In this document: positions 53,131 to 64,000 of the stretch, one piece after another | How positions within the stretch are numbered: the first letter of the stretch is position 1 | Layout of the letters: the number at the start of each line of letters is the position of its first letter | From: Galdieria partita | Lineage: Eukaryota > Rhodophyta > Bangiophyceae > Galdieriales > Galdieriaceae | Length of the DNA stretch: 64,000 nucleotides | NCBI GenBank assembly: GCA_025991245.1 | Contig: BQMJ01000078.1 | Location: 54,866-118,865, forward strand | Direction: 5' to 3' | The notes under the pieces: model-generated | The model's database searches: none | Told to the model about the DNA's origin: nothing | What the model saw: only the letters and a program-made list of their open reading frames with translations | Position numbers and translations under genes: made by a program

Positions 53131-54779
53131 ACAACAGATCCAACTTTGAGATTTGTCGCTGCTTTTTAGAATATATGTAGAAACTAGCTAACTTTGAAAT
53201 TTTTTTTATGAGAGCGGAGTTTTAATAGAACTTTTGTAGATGCGTCTGTGTTGTTTATCGGAGAAACTCTGAGGGAACTAGAGAGTGAGTTTCGGTACTA
53301 GCTTCATAGCGTGTTCAAGTACTCTGGGTATGGTTGAAAAATTTAGGAGTTGCTGCTTTCTTTCCTTTTTGCTCTTTGTTTTATGGTTTTACTAGCACAG
53401 ACAAATTGTTGTCTTGAGAAGCCACCCTTGACAACTTGGTTATGTTTTTCAACTTTGGACTGCTCTAGTGTTTTTAGAATTTTCCGTGATAGATTGTTGA
53501 GTTTTGTGAAACACAGACTGTCTGAAACTTTGCGCTGTTTTAGATGTATGGGAGGAAGTGTGCCGAGGATCTGTGTTGGTGACTGTTGTTGTCAAGGGAC
53601 AAACAAGGCAAGGATCTTGCAACAACACTTATTATGTGAGTCGTGACGCTATGCCATTATGGACAGTTTTCATATATAGCTTTTATACAAAATAGAAAGA
53701 GTCAACAACTAATTCGCTATTTTCGCAATTCAATGATACAAAAGCAGAATATGCAACACTTGGTCTATGTATTCAAGCTGTTTGAGAAACTTGACTGGAT
53801 TCTTTATCAAAATACTTGTAGGCAAAATACAAATTAATTATATACATGTGTCACTTCCAATGTGTACTTAAACGTTTTGTTGATAATTGAAATACTCGAC
53901 CAGAGTGTATAAACTCTGATCTGCACAAGTCTAAAAAGTCTTTGATACTGGTAACACAAAATTCACAGTCCTCCAAGTTGCAAACAGTTCAGAAAGACAT
54001 TGATCAGCACAAGTGTTCACTCTACTTGTCGAAATTTCTCTATGACAACTTAGCGACTGCACACCCAATCGTTACAAGTTGTGGGAAACACGCCCTTCTT
54101 CTTGAAAGTGGTGGATAATACTTCCTTGAAATGATTACAATCGACTAGAGCTGAATGTTCTCCAAATCAACTTGAAGCCAGTAAATCTCCAAGGTAAACA
54201 ACAAAGATGAGTTTATCCCACTATACAATGGCGGGCTTGGTATATCGACGCTCATTCTAGCACAACGGTTCTCTTCAAATAAAGCAACGTTAGAGAATCA
54301 ATAGTATTTAGGTAAACCTTTGAGTGGAAACTTCCTTTGAAAAGTGCTCACTAGGTACGTATGAAACTATATATGGCACTTTTGACGGTACTCGAAGAGC
54401 TCTTCAACATCACTTTTCCCAATCTTCCTTTTGTGATTGTTTTGCTTAGCTAACACAACTTTGGCTGTAGTTGCTTTGTTACCACCCGGTTTGAAGTGTA
54501 TAAAGTTGTTCATTTTTAATGAAACTTAAATAGTTGAATTTGGAGAAGAACTTTTTAGTACGACCAAACTTTGAGGTTTTATGATTTCGCACTTTTTGAA
54601 ATTCCAGCCAAGGCGCGGTTTTGTTTCCTGTCAACAACTTGGCTTGAACGTCAAAGTTGCTTCCAACTTCATGTCGAATGCAACGTAGGTACTGTTGGAG
54701 AAATGTTGATCTTTAGTTTCTGGTCTGTTTGAAGACATTGACCCTGCGGAGTAGTGGGGAAGCAGTGGGCACAAAGGCT

Positions 54780-55080
54780 CCAAATAGTCATTGATCTTGA
54801 TTCCTTGTCCCACTCTAGTCTTCCAATGTAACTTAGTTTTTCCAGTTGAATTGTACTACTAATTGTTGTCCTGTGAACAACAGAGGAGGACTCTCTCTTG
54901 TGAACAATTACCAAGATCGTTTGTAACAATCGGAGTATATTCTGAGTTGATTCTCTTTGGTTCGTACAAAAACGATTCTTGTCATTGTCAGTTTTTGTCT
55001 ATTGAGAATCCATTATCCGAGTGGAGAGTGGAGATCGACTCATGGCAACTGAACTGCGCAGTTCAACTGTGAGTTGCTGT
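54780..55080 (+). repeat. Diverged duplicate block, copy B (partner near 52740)
   Basis: Second copy of the block at 52740-53130, same orientation, with many substitutions and small indels. Confidence 0.6.
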
Positions 55081-58000
55081 TTCGAAAACGGACGTGAACA
55101 GAGTTTGTACACCCACTTTGAAGCATCTTTACGTCGTTGTTTGCTAATCTTACTTGACGAGGTCACTTGAAGTATGCAATTTCGAAACAAGACTTGGAAG
55201 AAAAAGAGTGTCTGATGGGAAAAACTTTCATAAAAGAGAGGCTTCGCAACTCGTCGGCATAGTGTATGTTTGGAATAGCTACCGTAGTCTTTTGTGCTCA
55301 AGTCTATACATACTTAGCAGTTGACAGTTTGTGAGACACAGTTTTGGAAAGGATATTGTTTGAATAGTATTACTGTTGGCACTTAAATAGCCCTGTCTTT
55401 CTATTGGGAAATCACAACCAGCTATGCAACGTACAATTCTATAAAAAGGCTGACAAGCACAAAGTATACAAACTGAGAACTGTCCACGAAATTATGAATA
55501 CATTGCTCATTTTAGACACAGCGATTCTTTCAGCATATTAAATTACTCGATTGAGCAACATTCCTATATATGCGCAAGATATTCCAGGATCTTCCTACGT
55601 TACAAAGCAAAATTGAGCAAGACATGAACATTTTATTCTTGATGCTCTGTTTACTTGAACCATCGATCTTCATACTGGTGGGTATGGTTGCTAAAATTTT
55701 ATTTTCGTAGAAGTCTAGCGTCCGTGAATGAATACAAGCTGAATTTCGTGACTAGTTAATTATACAAGAAGAACTCTAGCCAGCCTTTGGATTGTAATAA
55801 TGATAAAAACGTCTGAAAGGCAAGGAATTCGTTCTATTCAATTGATAATAAAAAATGTACACGACACGTAATTTCTTTTATAGACAAATTAACTTGTCAT
55901 TTATATACAAACGAGAAAGACTTTTAGCCAAGTAAGAAAGACAAACACCAAATGCAATACACAGTACAAAAAAGACCATAATAGAAGGAAAATACAATTG
56001 ATAACATCGAAGAAATCGAATCTTGGCATTTTGCATATGCTTTAACCCAATTCAGTATAGGCGAGACTCAACGTTTAGCCACTTTGAGTCACAAAGCTGT
56101 AAACAGAGAGACTTCAAAGAATCAACGCAAATTCTTAAAAAAAGGCAAAGACTAGAATTGACCATTCAAGCTTTACCAATCAGCCAATCAGAATTATTCA
56201 TAATTGGACAGAGCTGGGGCCAATGCAGTAGAGCTATTACCAAACGCCAAAAAAAGAAAGTTCTCGTATCGCTTCATAAGAAAAACTTTATTATGAAGAA
56301 CAACTATACAAAAATGCTTCTAAGACCAGAGTTGAAAAGAAAAGTCTCAAACAGCCCAATATCGATCAAAACAATAAATAGAGATGCAATACAATTGACA
56401 TGAGAAGCTTTATTTATCACAGAAACTTATTGAAGACAACATGTATTTGTGAGAGTTTCACGTAGAATATTTAATTGAAAAGAGAAAAAGAAAACCAAAA
56501 ATTTCTGGCAACAACAATATCAGTTCAAAAAGAACTACTCAGCTAAAACAAGGACAAACACAATCAAATTTCTAAATTACAGGGTATCTAAGAGAAGAAA
56601 GAGGTTTACGAATTTTTATTTAACCCAGTGGCGAATGAAAACAATTAGGAAAACATATAAAAACGGACCATACCAAAATGTTCAGAATAAAATACATTAA
56701 AACTATAAAGTTGTCTATAATGCACAATGCTGAAATCATCTCTAATTACACTGTGATGTGAAAGAGGAAAAAGATTAACATAAAAAACACCTAAAGTACT
56801 ACCTGGAAAAAACTACACATTCAAAAACATACACACTCAACAAGAAGAAATGCAATTTCACAAAGAAACCTCTATTCCTTACAAGAGACTAAATTAGAAA
56901 GTGATATCTGTGAAAACAATATTAGCAAATAATATATAGAACCTTAGTAGATTGTGTTGCAAATGAAAAACTTGTTGCATTGTAGATTTTACTAGGCTGA
57001 ATTAGAATCCAAGCTGGGTCGTTGGGAAATCCAGTAAGAAGTTATTTTTCGCCTCAATTTCCTCTATTGCCTTTTGGTTGTCATGGGCTGTGTTTTGTTC
57101 TACGTAGTCAATTCTCGACAAAATTCAAAAATTTTTCGAAAATTTTTTAAAGCAGATATTTGTGGAAAAAAAATTGTTGAAATTGGTTTGTGTATACTAA
57201 TTTGTGTTTTCTTGTTTCATATGAACTTTTTCACGATTAGCCAAGAGTAAGCTGTAACTGTCTAAAAAATGGCTAAAGTACTATTTATTTGTAGATATAA
57301 AAATAAGTAGTGGTCGAAATCAACAGAAATGGAGGAGTAAAAGAATCGAAGTTACCAAGCTCTTCTTTCATACTTCATTGTCCTCTGGAAAAGCTGAGGA
57401 AAGACCAACGATTGATTTAAAATCTCTATGGTACATTTTTGCATACATGACATAGTTGGAAATTCTTGAGCCAGTTTGCAAGTACACTAGAATATTTACA
57501 AGTAGAGCTTCTCCTGCAGTGTCTCAAATACCACAGTATTTCAAGTTGAGCCGTTAACAAAGACTGCTAGTTTCAATCTTGCTCTTGCTCCCTATTAAAA
57601 CATAGAAATGAATATGTACCTCAATAGAAGGCATTCATTTAATTTCTATTCGCCAAGTACCGATTTAAACGCTAGATAAGTGTGAAAAGCAAAACGCATT
57701 GAAATTTCTTATGGTAATCATGGAAGAAATTGAATTTCGATTGGACTTCCCAAACAAAGAGTTTCAAATAGAAAATTCTAGAGAAAAGAGCTAAAAAGAA
57801 ACCAAAATATTATGCAATGCATACTAAAAAACTAAAAAATTATTTAAAGATAAGAAAACAAAGAAGAACAAACTGATTGTAGAGAAAAAGAGTGAAAGTA
57901 CCACATGACCGATAAGAAAAAATACTACGCAGTGATACTTTCTTCTAATAGCTACCACTCAAAGTTATAGATTATCTAGACATAAAGCAAATAGAAAGAG

Positions 58001-58799
58001 GAAGAATAGTAGACATGATGGAATAACTACGTCGTCATTGTTTATTGTTTATTTCAGTTGAAGCCTTTTTTATGGCATATGTATGATATAGCTTACTTTT
58101 GGTTTTATGTGTATACCACTCTCAAAGTAGCATTATAGTATACAAAGATACTCACAGAATGAAATAAGGAGTATACAATGATTATAAGAAAATAAAACCC
58201 TGTATTGCCAAATTGCTAAGTGATAGATAGAACTACATAAGGGAAAAATAGGGCGAAACAAGGTTGTACTCTTCAAACCACTGTCAGTGAATCGAGAAAG
58301 ACTCTGATACAGTAGATGGTAAATAGTACTGTTGCAAAAAACGGAAAGCTGAGCCAATTTAGTTTTGCAAGAATTCATGTAAATAATGAATTATGTTAGC
58401 TCCAAACAAATGAAAACGTTTCCCCAAAACAAGTACTAGAGAAAATTCATGATCAGTCAAAAGCGGTACAAGTGGTCGAGTATGTTAGGAGATGAAGATT
58501 TCATAGGCGAAGATGAACTGACACGAATGGATCAACAAACAAAACAAAACTTAAACAATACCCAATATGAAAGCAACAAGGCTGTATCAAAATATGTGAA
58601 TCATTAAATAATTCTTTGCTTTATAACATTGGTTTCACGAGAACATAATTCATTGAAGGAAAGCGCATGACATATGTCAGAGAACACTAGACAATTCTAT
58701 TTTTATTAGAACTTTGTAACGTTTCTTTCTTTCATACTCTTATAGACTAGTAAATGATCGTTAAAGGTATCGTTTGAAAATAACCTATAGAGAAAAGAC

Positions 58800-59000
58800 A
58801 ACAAGAGAAATAGAATCTCTAGAAAGTTGAAGAATTCTCATATACTGCTTGTCATTATTGAACATATATCTCTAATTGTTCTCTTGAGAGGACACTAGTC
58901 GACAATGCAAAAGATAGTAAGAAGTAGTATCCAAATGCATGTTCAACGAAAAACCTACCTTATTCTCAGTCGTAAACAATTCAATACTTTTGTCAAATTG
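58800..59000 (+). repeat. Diverged duplicate block, copy A (partner near 59945)
   Basis: Matches 59945-60130: GTTGAAGAATTCTCATATAC / ATTGAAGAATTTCAATACAT, then CTAATTGTTCTCTTGAG / CTAGTTGTTCACAGGGG and ATAATGCACA-type end. Same orientation, about 1.15 kb apart. Confidence 0.55.
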
Positions 59001-59944
59001 AAATACTCAAAAGAAATTCTATATATTTTAGGAGAGAAACAAAAACACCAGGATGATTTCAAAGCACAAGAATGAAAATACAACAAACTAGTGGAGGAAA
59101 AGTGCTCTTGAGAGATATGTCTCTCAACAAGCTGTCATTCAAAGCATAGTCAAACTGACATAATCCAAGTTGCTATAGACCTACATTGAACTTTTGTGGC
59201 GAAATTGCTAATTGTTTAATTCATTTGAGGCCTTTTTATGAGAAGAATGCGGCTTGCTTTGTCTTCATTATATATATCAACAGTACAATTCGTGTATAAT
59301 AGTATGTCGATCAACATAAAATCGTACACAATGGATGCAGTTACCATAAGAAAGCAAAAAAATTTTTTTTACAAAAAAGAAGTGTCTGATAAAAGATATC
59401 ACATAGTAACAACCAACAGTTGCAAGATTCGATTTTTCGAAAAACTGTCGTTTTTCAATATCAAAAACGACTATAGTGAAACAAGCCATGCAATACGTTA
59501 GGTGTAAAAATTTCCAGACTTAGATTTCGCAATACATCAAATTCATAACCAAATTGCTCAGCTCCCCAAAAAAAAATTAAAAACTTCAATAAAAGCGAAA
59601 CAAATGGAACAATTGGATATCACCAATACAACTGTGGGGGTGGTTTCAAAAAGACTTCAAAGGAAGAATTACTTTGTCACTCGAGATAAATTAGCAAAAT
59701 CAAAAAAAACTTCAAGAATGTTGACACAATTTCAAGAGAATTTAACCGAATCTACACCACTTAATTTTATACTCTATTAGATTCTTTTACGACGATCTAG
59801 TGAATTGAGAAAAACGCATGCTTTTTAGAAAAAGAAATGGAAAGTCGTGTGTTTTCAAATACAAAAAAATTTAACTGTTTTTCTAAAATGATCTACTGTT
59901 CATTAGAAGAGCGATAAAAATATTGTCTCGAATAGAGTCTATAG

Positions 59945-60130
59945 AAAAAGAAAGAATTTAATGAGGTCGGCCCATGTGAAAAAATTGAAGAATTTCAATA
60001 CATTATTTGTCCTTTATGGCATCAATATTTCTAGTTGTTCACAGGGGTAAACAGTAGGTGATAATGCACAATTTAGTTAAAAAAAGAATAGAACAAATCC
60101 GCCTACAGAAAAAGTCAATATATTCTTATC
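59945..60130 (+). repeat. Diverged duplicate block, copy B (partner near 58800)
   Basis: Second copy of the 58800-59000 block, same orientation. It lies just upstream of copy B of the 51.7-kb repeat. Confidence 0.55.
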
Positions 60131-60189
60131 TCAAACAGTTTAGTATATAGGTATAATAAAACCTAGGAAAACTTCATTACATATTAAAG

Positions 60190-60480
60190 GATTATAAGAC
60201 AGAAACCACAAAAGAAAAGGAGACAGTAGTACTAGAAGAGAAAGGATAAAGAAAGTCAACGTTTTGAAATGTGAACAAAAAGCCTAAACGATGATAAAAT
60301 CTTCTAATTCAGTCATTCTTACAAAAAAACAATAGAACAAAAATCTATGGCATAAGAGTACGCACATGAAAAACCAACAAATTGATTCGGAGTTTGACAT
60401 TGTTGAGAATAAATAAAAGAAAGTTTAAAAAATTTCTCACCAAACAAAAAGTTCTATTTCTGAGAATCCAAGAATAGCAT
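60190..60480 (+). repeat. Dispersed subtelomeric repeat, copy B
   Basis: Second copy of the 51700-52030 repeat, same orientation, about 8.5 kb nearer the telomere. Confidence 0.65.
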
Positions 60481-61989
60481 AGGCATTGTTTACTTTTGAC
60501 TAAAGATGTATAGCGACACTATATTTTAAGTAATAGGCTATTTACCGAATGAAACGAAACAAGCAGTCTCTCTCAATTATCAGAGAGCCAAAATTCCTTC
60601 ACCAAATGGTTAAATTTTCAATTGCATTGCACCGTAGAATACAATAAAATGACCAAATAACAATACTTAGAATTTTGCTATATAAGACAAATTTCTAAAA
60701 ACGATTCTAATAAGGTAAGGTTCAACCATGAAGATCTTGGCGAAACCATTGAAACAAAAGTTTCGAAATTATCCATATTCAAAGCTTATTATTATGTATG
60801 CACTGCAGGAAGCAGCGATCTGAATAAGAAAAATCAGTAAACAAAGAACATCATCTCTACAATGTAGTACCTATATAAAAAGAAAAATTCAACGAAAAAG
60901 CTACTATGTCACCAAGGCATAAAAATTTTAAAATTTCAAAATTTGTGAAACCAGTTAAAAAAAGGAAAAGATTTCAGCATTTCATTTTCAGTTCTGTTGC
61001 ATTGGCATTATAAAACGGTATTGAAGAGAAATTTCTGCAATATATCAAAGGGGAATAGGCAATTTTTGCATTACCAGCTTAGGACTTTCTTTATACTGTT
61101 TACTAAAAGAACAATACCAAAACCAATTTTAGAAAAAAGCCATAGAAAAAACCCTTAGAGAAATAAAAACTTGAGAATATATTGAGGAATTTTTATGTAA
61201 CACTTGTTCCTTACATCATCGGTACCATGAATCTGTCCTCATCAGGCAGATATTTCTCAACCGTGTGAAACGAAGTAAGAAAGTTACAGCAATCTGCTCA
61301 CAGAGAAAAAAAATACAATACCTTTGATGAAATGGAATTTAGTAACTATATCCGATAGAAATACAGAAGGAAAAATGTTGTTTTTCTCATTGGAGGAAAA
61401 GTAGCGAAAAGAAGGAGTAATTCTTGGATGCAGCAATGAAGACAGCACAAAACAAAGAAAAGAAAATGTTACATAGTGGCAGATTGTTCTAATGTTGCGA
61501 TGACCTGTTCGCGTACATTGCTCGCACCTTGAACTAACGTCATCAGAAGGATACCATTTAAACGAACTACCCAGAATCTCAAAACGATACAAAAGTAGCA
61601 GAACATTGTGCATTCTTAATAAAACTTGAACTTAAGAAGGAATGTAAAAAACTAACTATAGTTTTCAATCCAAAAAAAGTCTAAACAAGATGTAGCTGAC
61701 AGGAGACCAAACTTGGTCAGTAGCACAGAAAGCAAAAAAAATAAAACAATACGTAACTATTCTCTGGCAGAAAAGCATAAATAAGAAACCGGACATAAAC
61801 AATTCACTCTGCCCACTAAAACTTTGAGACTACTAGAGCTCAGTGAATTGAAAAACTAGGTATGTCCAGGATGAAAGCAACAAGCATTTTTTCTTCATTT
61901 TGGTTTTATAATACTTCATTAGGGTATACTTTCAAGCTAAATATACATACTTACCTAAAAGTTCAAATACTATTGGAAGATATTAACAG

Positions 61990-62330
61990 GGTGATTCAAG
62001 GTAAATTCATCCAATATAAGAAAGCAAAAGGATACTTCACCAATTAGATTCGGCACAAACAAAACACGAAGCAAAATATCATAATATGAAAAAAAACAAT
62101 TAATTTGCAATGAGTCAATCAAGAACAAAGGTAATGATGCTAACAATAACAAAAAAAACTACCATTCAAGAAAAATGCTCACAATTTCTAAACAGCTCAA
62201 AATTTCGAATTATTGCAAAGCAACAGAGAAATTCCTTGACTGAAAAAAGCTTTGAATTAAAAATAGTATCCTAATATTTTACCTAAACACCCGTAGCAAA
62301 CAACAAATACAAACATACGCAGAAATAGCT
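61990..62330 (+). repeat. Subtelomeric repeat, copy A (partner near 62600)
   Basis: ATTCATCCAATATAAGAAAG, then CAAAAGGATACTTCACC here match ATTCATCCAACAGAATAAAG, CAAAAGGATCCTTCACC from 62615, about 600 bases later, and the similarity continues into an A-rich tail. Same orientation. Confidence 0.55.
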
Positions 62331-62599
62331 CACGTGGCAAGTCATTTGATCTCTGGCAAAACAAGCAGCACAGTTTGAGAATCAATTATTTTTACGGAAC
62401 TAAAACCAAAAGTAAAGGTCTTGATAGAACCAATTCGTTTTTTTTTCTCCAATGAATTGAAATTTCCAAAAACCTAATGAATCATCAAATGCGAATGACC
62501 CGGAACAGGACAATAGGAATTTTTTTAGGGTTTATTAATTTTTTTTAATTTTATTACTGTTTCTAATAAAAGATACATACTATAGAAAGAAACAAACAG

Positions 62600-62790
62600 G
62601 ATAGAAAAAGGAACATTCATCCAACAGAATAAAGCAAAAGGATCCTTCACCCAATGAATACGGCTTCACAAGAATAAGTAAAAAATAACAAAAAAAAGCT
62701 TTAATAAATGGCTCTGCAACAAAATCAATGAAAAACTAGAGTTTCAAGGCAAGAATCATCCCAAAAAATTTTCAATCAAGCAAACAACTT
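62600..62790 (+). repeat. Subtelomeric repeat, copy B (partner near 61990)
   Basis: Second copy of the unit at 61990, followed directly by the telomere-adjacent tandem repeats. Confidence 0.55.
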
Positions 62791-62814
62791 CGGATTTTAA
62801 ATTAACACAACACG

Positions 62815-63515
62815 ACATAAAAATGCCTAAACAAAAGAAGGACAATCAGTAGCTAAAAGCAAAATATAATGTTTTTCTTTTCGTTTCCGAGTATTCATGC
62901 AATATTCCTTAAATACAAATATAGCAAAAAATATCCCAAAAGGATAGTCGCCAGGACGCCACCAAGCACTCAGAAAAATTCGTGACTCAACTTATTCTAC
63001 TAGACTAAAAGCAAACCTACGAGGCTTGATAGAATTAAGAGACTTTCGTTTGAAATGCATTTGCGAAAAAAAATGCAGTAAATTGTAAAATATGTGTAGG
63101 CTGACAGAAGGGAGTGGGCATTTTTCTTTCTTATTCAGGTTTTACTGAAAAATTATTCTTGGGTACGTAAAAACGTCTCAACAAAAGAAGGACAATCATC
63201 AGTTAAAAGCAAAATATAGACTTTCTCGATTCGCTTCCAAGTATTTATGCAATAAACCACAAATACAAATATAAGAGAAAAAATCACACAAAAAAGGTCG
63301 CCAGGACGCCAAAGAAAACACTCAGTAAAATTTGTGACTCATTATACTAGAAAACAAACAAAAGTAAGAGGCTAAAAACAATTAAGGGACTTTCGTATGA
63401 AATGCAATTAAGAGAAAAAAATGCAGTAAATTGTAAAATATGTGTAGGCCGGCAGGAGGAAGTGGGCATTTTTCTTTCTTATTCAGGTTTTACGGAGGGA
63501 TTATTATTTGGGTCT
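62815..63515 (+). repeat. Telomere-adjacent tandem repeat, two units of about 355 bp
   Basis: Unit 1 (about 62815-63165) and unit 2 (about 63170-63515) share CAAAAGAAGGACAATCA, GTCGCCAGGACGCCA, CACTCAG-AAAATT-GTGACTC, AAATGCAGTAAATTGTAAAA and GTGGGCATTTTTCTTTCTTA at a constant offset of about 350-357 bases. Unit 2 runs straight into the telomeric array. This is the layout of telomere-associated sequences. Confidence 0.8.
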
Positions 63516-63524
63516 ACTTGTGGT

Positions 63525-64000
63525 TTACTATTAGGGTTTACTAGGGTTTATTAGGGTTTATTAGGGTTTATTAGGGTTTATTAGGGTTTATTAGGGTTTA
63601 TTAGGGTTTATTAGGGTTTATTAGGGTTTATTTAGGGTTTATTTGGTTTTAGGGTTTATTTAGGGTTTATTAGGGTTTATTTAGGGTTTATTAGGGTTTA
63701 TTAGGGTTTATTTAGGGTTTATTAGGGTTTATTAGGGTTTATTTAGGGTTTATTAGGGTTTATTTAGGGTTTATTTAGGGTTTATTTAGGGTTATTTAGG
63801 GTTTATTAGGGTTTATTTAGGGTTTATTTAGGGTTTATTTAGGGTTTATTAGGGTTTATTTAGGGTTTATTTAGGGTTTATTAGGGTTTATTAGGGTTTA
63901 TTTAGGGTTTATTTAGGGTTTATTAGGGTTTATTAGGGTTTATTAGGGTTTATTAGGGTTTATTAGGGTTTATTAGGGTTTATTTAGGGTTTATTAGGGT
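63525..64000 (+). repeat. Telomeric repeat array (mixed TTTATTAGGG / TTTATTTAGGG)
   Basis: About 475 bases of G-rich-strand repeats run 5'->3' to the last base, so this is the right-hand chromosome end. Two main units, TTTATTAGGG (10) and TTTATTTAGGG (11), alternate irregularly; rarer variants are TTTACTAGGG, TTATTTAGGG and a TTTGGTTTTAGGG near 63640. All end in TTAGGG or TTTAGGG. The mixed unit length suggests a telomerase RNA template that allows slippage of one T. Confidence 0.95.

Larger units (their letters stand above)
48503..63524. other. Gene-poor AT-rich subtelomeric region
   Basis: About 15 kb without a convincing gene on either strand. All open frames are short (under 127 codons), lack recognisable motifs and do not splice into longer products. 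From about 48.5 to 55.7 kb the two strands look balanced or T-richer on +; from about 55.8 kb on, the + strand is clearly A-rich with many A runs. Several diverged duplicate blocks are found (listed separately). The largest frame, 56023-56403, has the Lys/Asn-rich make-up expected of random A-rich DNA. Confidence 0.7.

Noticed and set aside
56023-56403. 126-codon plus-strand frame in the subtelomere
   Set aside because: Lys/Gln/Asn-rich composition expected of A-rich random sequence; no motif.
59238-59501. 87-codon plus-strand frame and its 70-codon antisense partner
   Set aside because: A-rich random composition, no ATG context or similarity.
48503-63524. Intact transposon or retroelement
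   Set aside because: No reverse transcriptase, transposase or integrase motif, no long terminal repeats; only diverged duplicate blocks are visible.
63525-64000. CRISPR-like or satellite array
   Set aside because: Short G-rich units without spacers running off the end of the sequence are telomeric repeats.

Overview
This is the right-hand end of a eukaryotic nuclear chromosome, most likely from a unicellular red alga of the genus Galdieria (Cyanidiophyceae). The evidence is compact protein genes cut by many tiny introns (mostly 45-57 nt, GTAAG...AG), very short intergenic gaps, a phycobilin-synthesis gene of the PebB type, plastid-type pyruvate dehydrogenase E3 and PLGG1-like genes, and a telomeric array running 5'->3' off the last base. 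Species assignment is inference; the telomere and gene structures are read directly.

Region 1 (1-42,500) is gene-dense. In order: malonyl-CoA decarboxylase (5' end outside the window), an unrecognised four-exon gene, a membrane RING-H2 protein, a kinesin-13, a mitochondrial m-AAA (FtsH/AFG3) protease, a ubiquitin-cytochrome c fusion gene, a BEM46/ABHD13-like hydrolase, plastid dihydrolipoamide dehydrogenase, CDC123, a NIPA-type transporter, a C-terminal telobox Myb protein, an LrgA/LrgB (PLGG1-like) plastid transporter, U1-70K, an ICMT-like membrane methyltransferase, an unknown polytopic membrane protein, a small acidic protein, HUS1, an FCP1/NIF-type phosphatase, an SPO22/ZIP4-like helical-repeat protein, a 65-residue Brawnin-like protein, DR1 (NC2-beta), UDP-glucose dehydrogenase, a small membrane protein, an ACOT9-like thioesterase, GatA, a WAPL-like protein, a PAP2 phosphatase, PebB, a DUF1764 protein and a ubiquitin C-terminal hydrolase. 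I rebuilt exon structures by hand from splice signals and reading frame, which uncovered genes (HUS1, DR1, Brawnin-like, the 5' exon of CDC123) that no single open frame shows.

Region 2 (42,500-48,500) is a transition zone: a secreted Cys/Gln-rich protein ending in polyglutamine, a gene-poor stretch with a cluster of GC-rich hairpins, and a Crinkler/RHS-like P-loop NTPase gene.

Region 3 (48,500-63,500) is about 15 kb of AT-rich subtelomere with no convincing gene. It holds old diverged duplicate blocks and, next to the telomere, imperfect tandem repeats. From about 55.8 kb onward the + strand is visibly A-rich. The last ~475 bases are a telomeric array of mixed TTTATTAGGG and TTTATTTAGGG units.

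The outstanding finding is the ubiquitin-cytochrome c gene: a complete 76-residue ubiquitin ending LRLRGG is joined, inside one exon, to a complete cytochrome c with CAQCH haem site. Known natural ubiquitin fusions carry ribosomal proteins, so this implies that the cell makes cytochrome c as a cleavable ubiquitin precursor. A second theme is chromosome maintenance: HUS1, WAPL-like, SPO22/ZIP4-like and telobox Myb genes lie in one window, and the rare palindrome GGCGCC (E2F-like when preceded by TTTT) recurs near gene starts.
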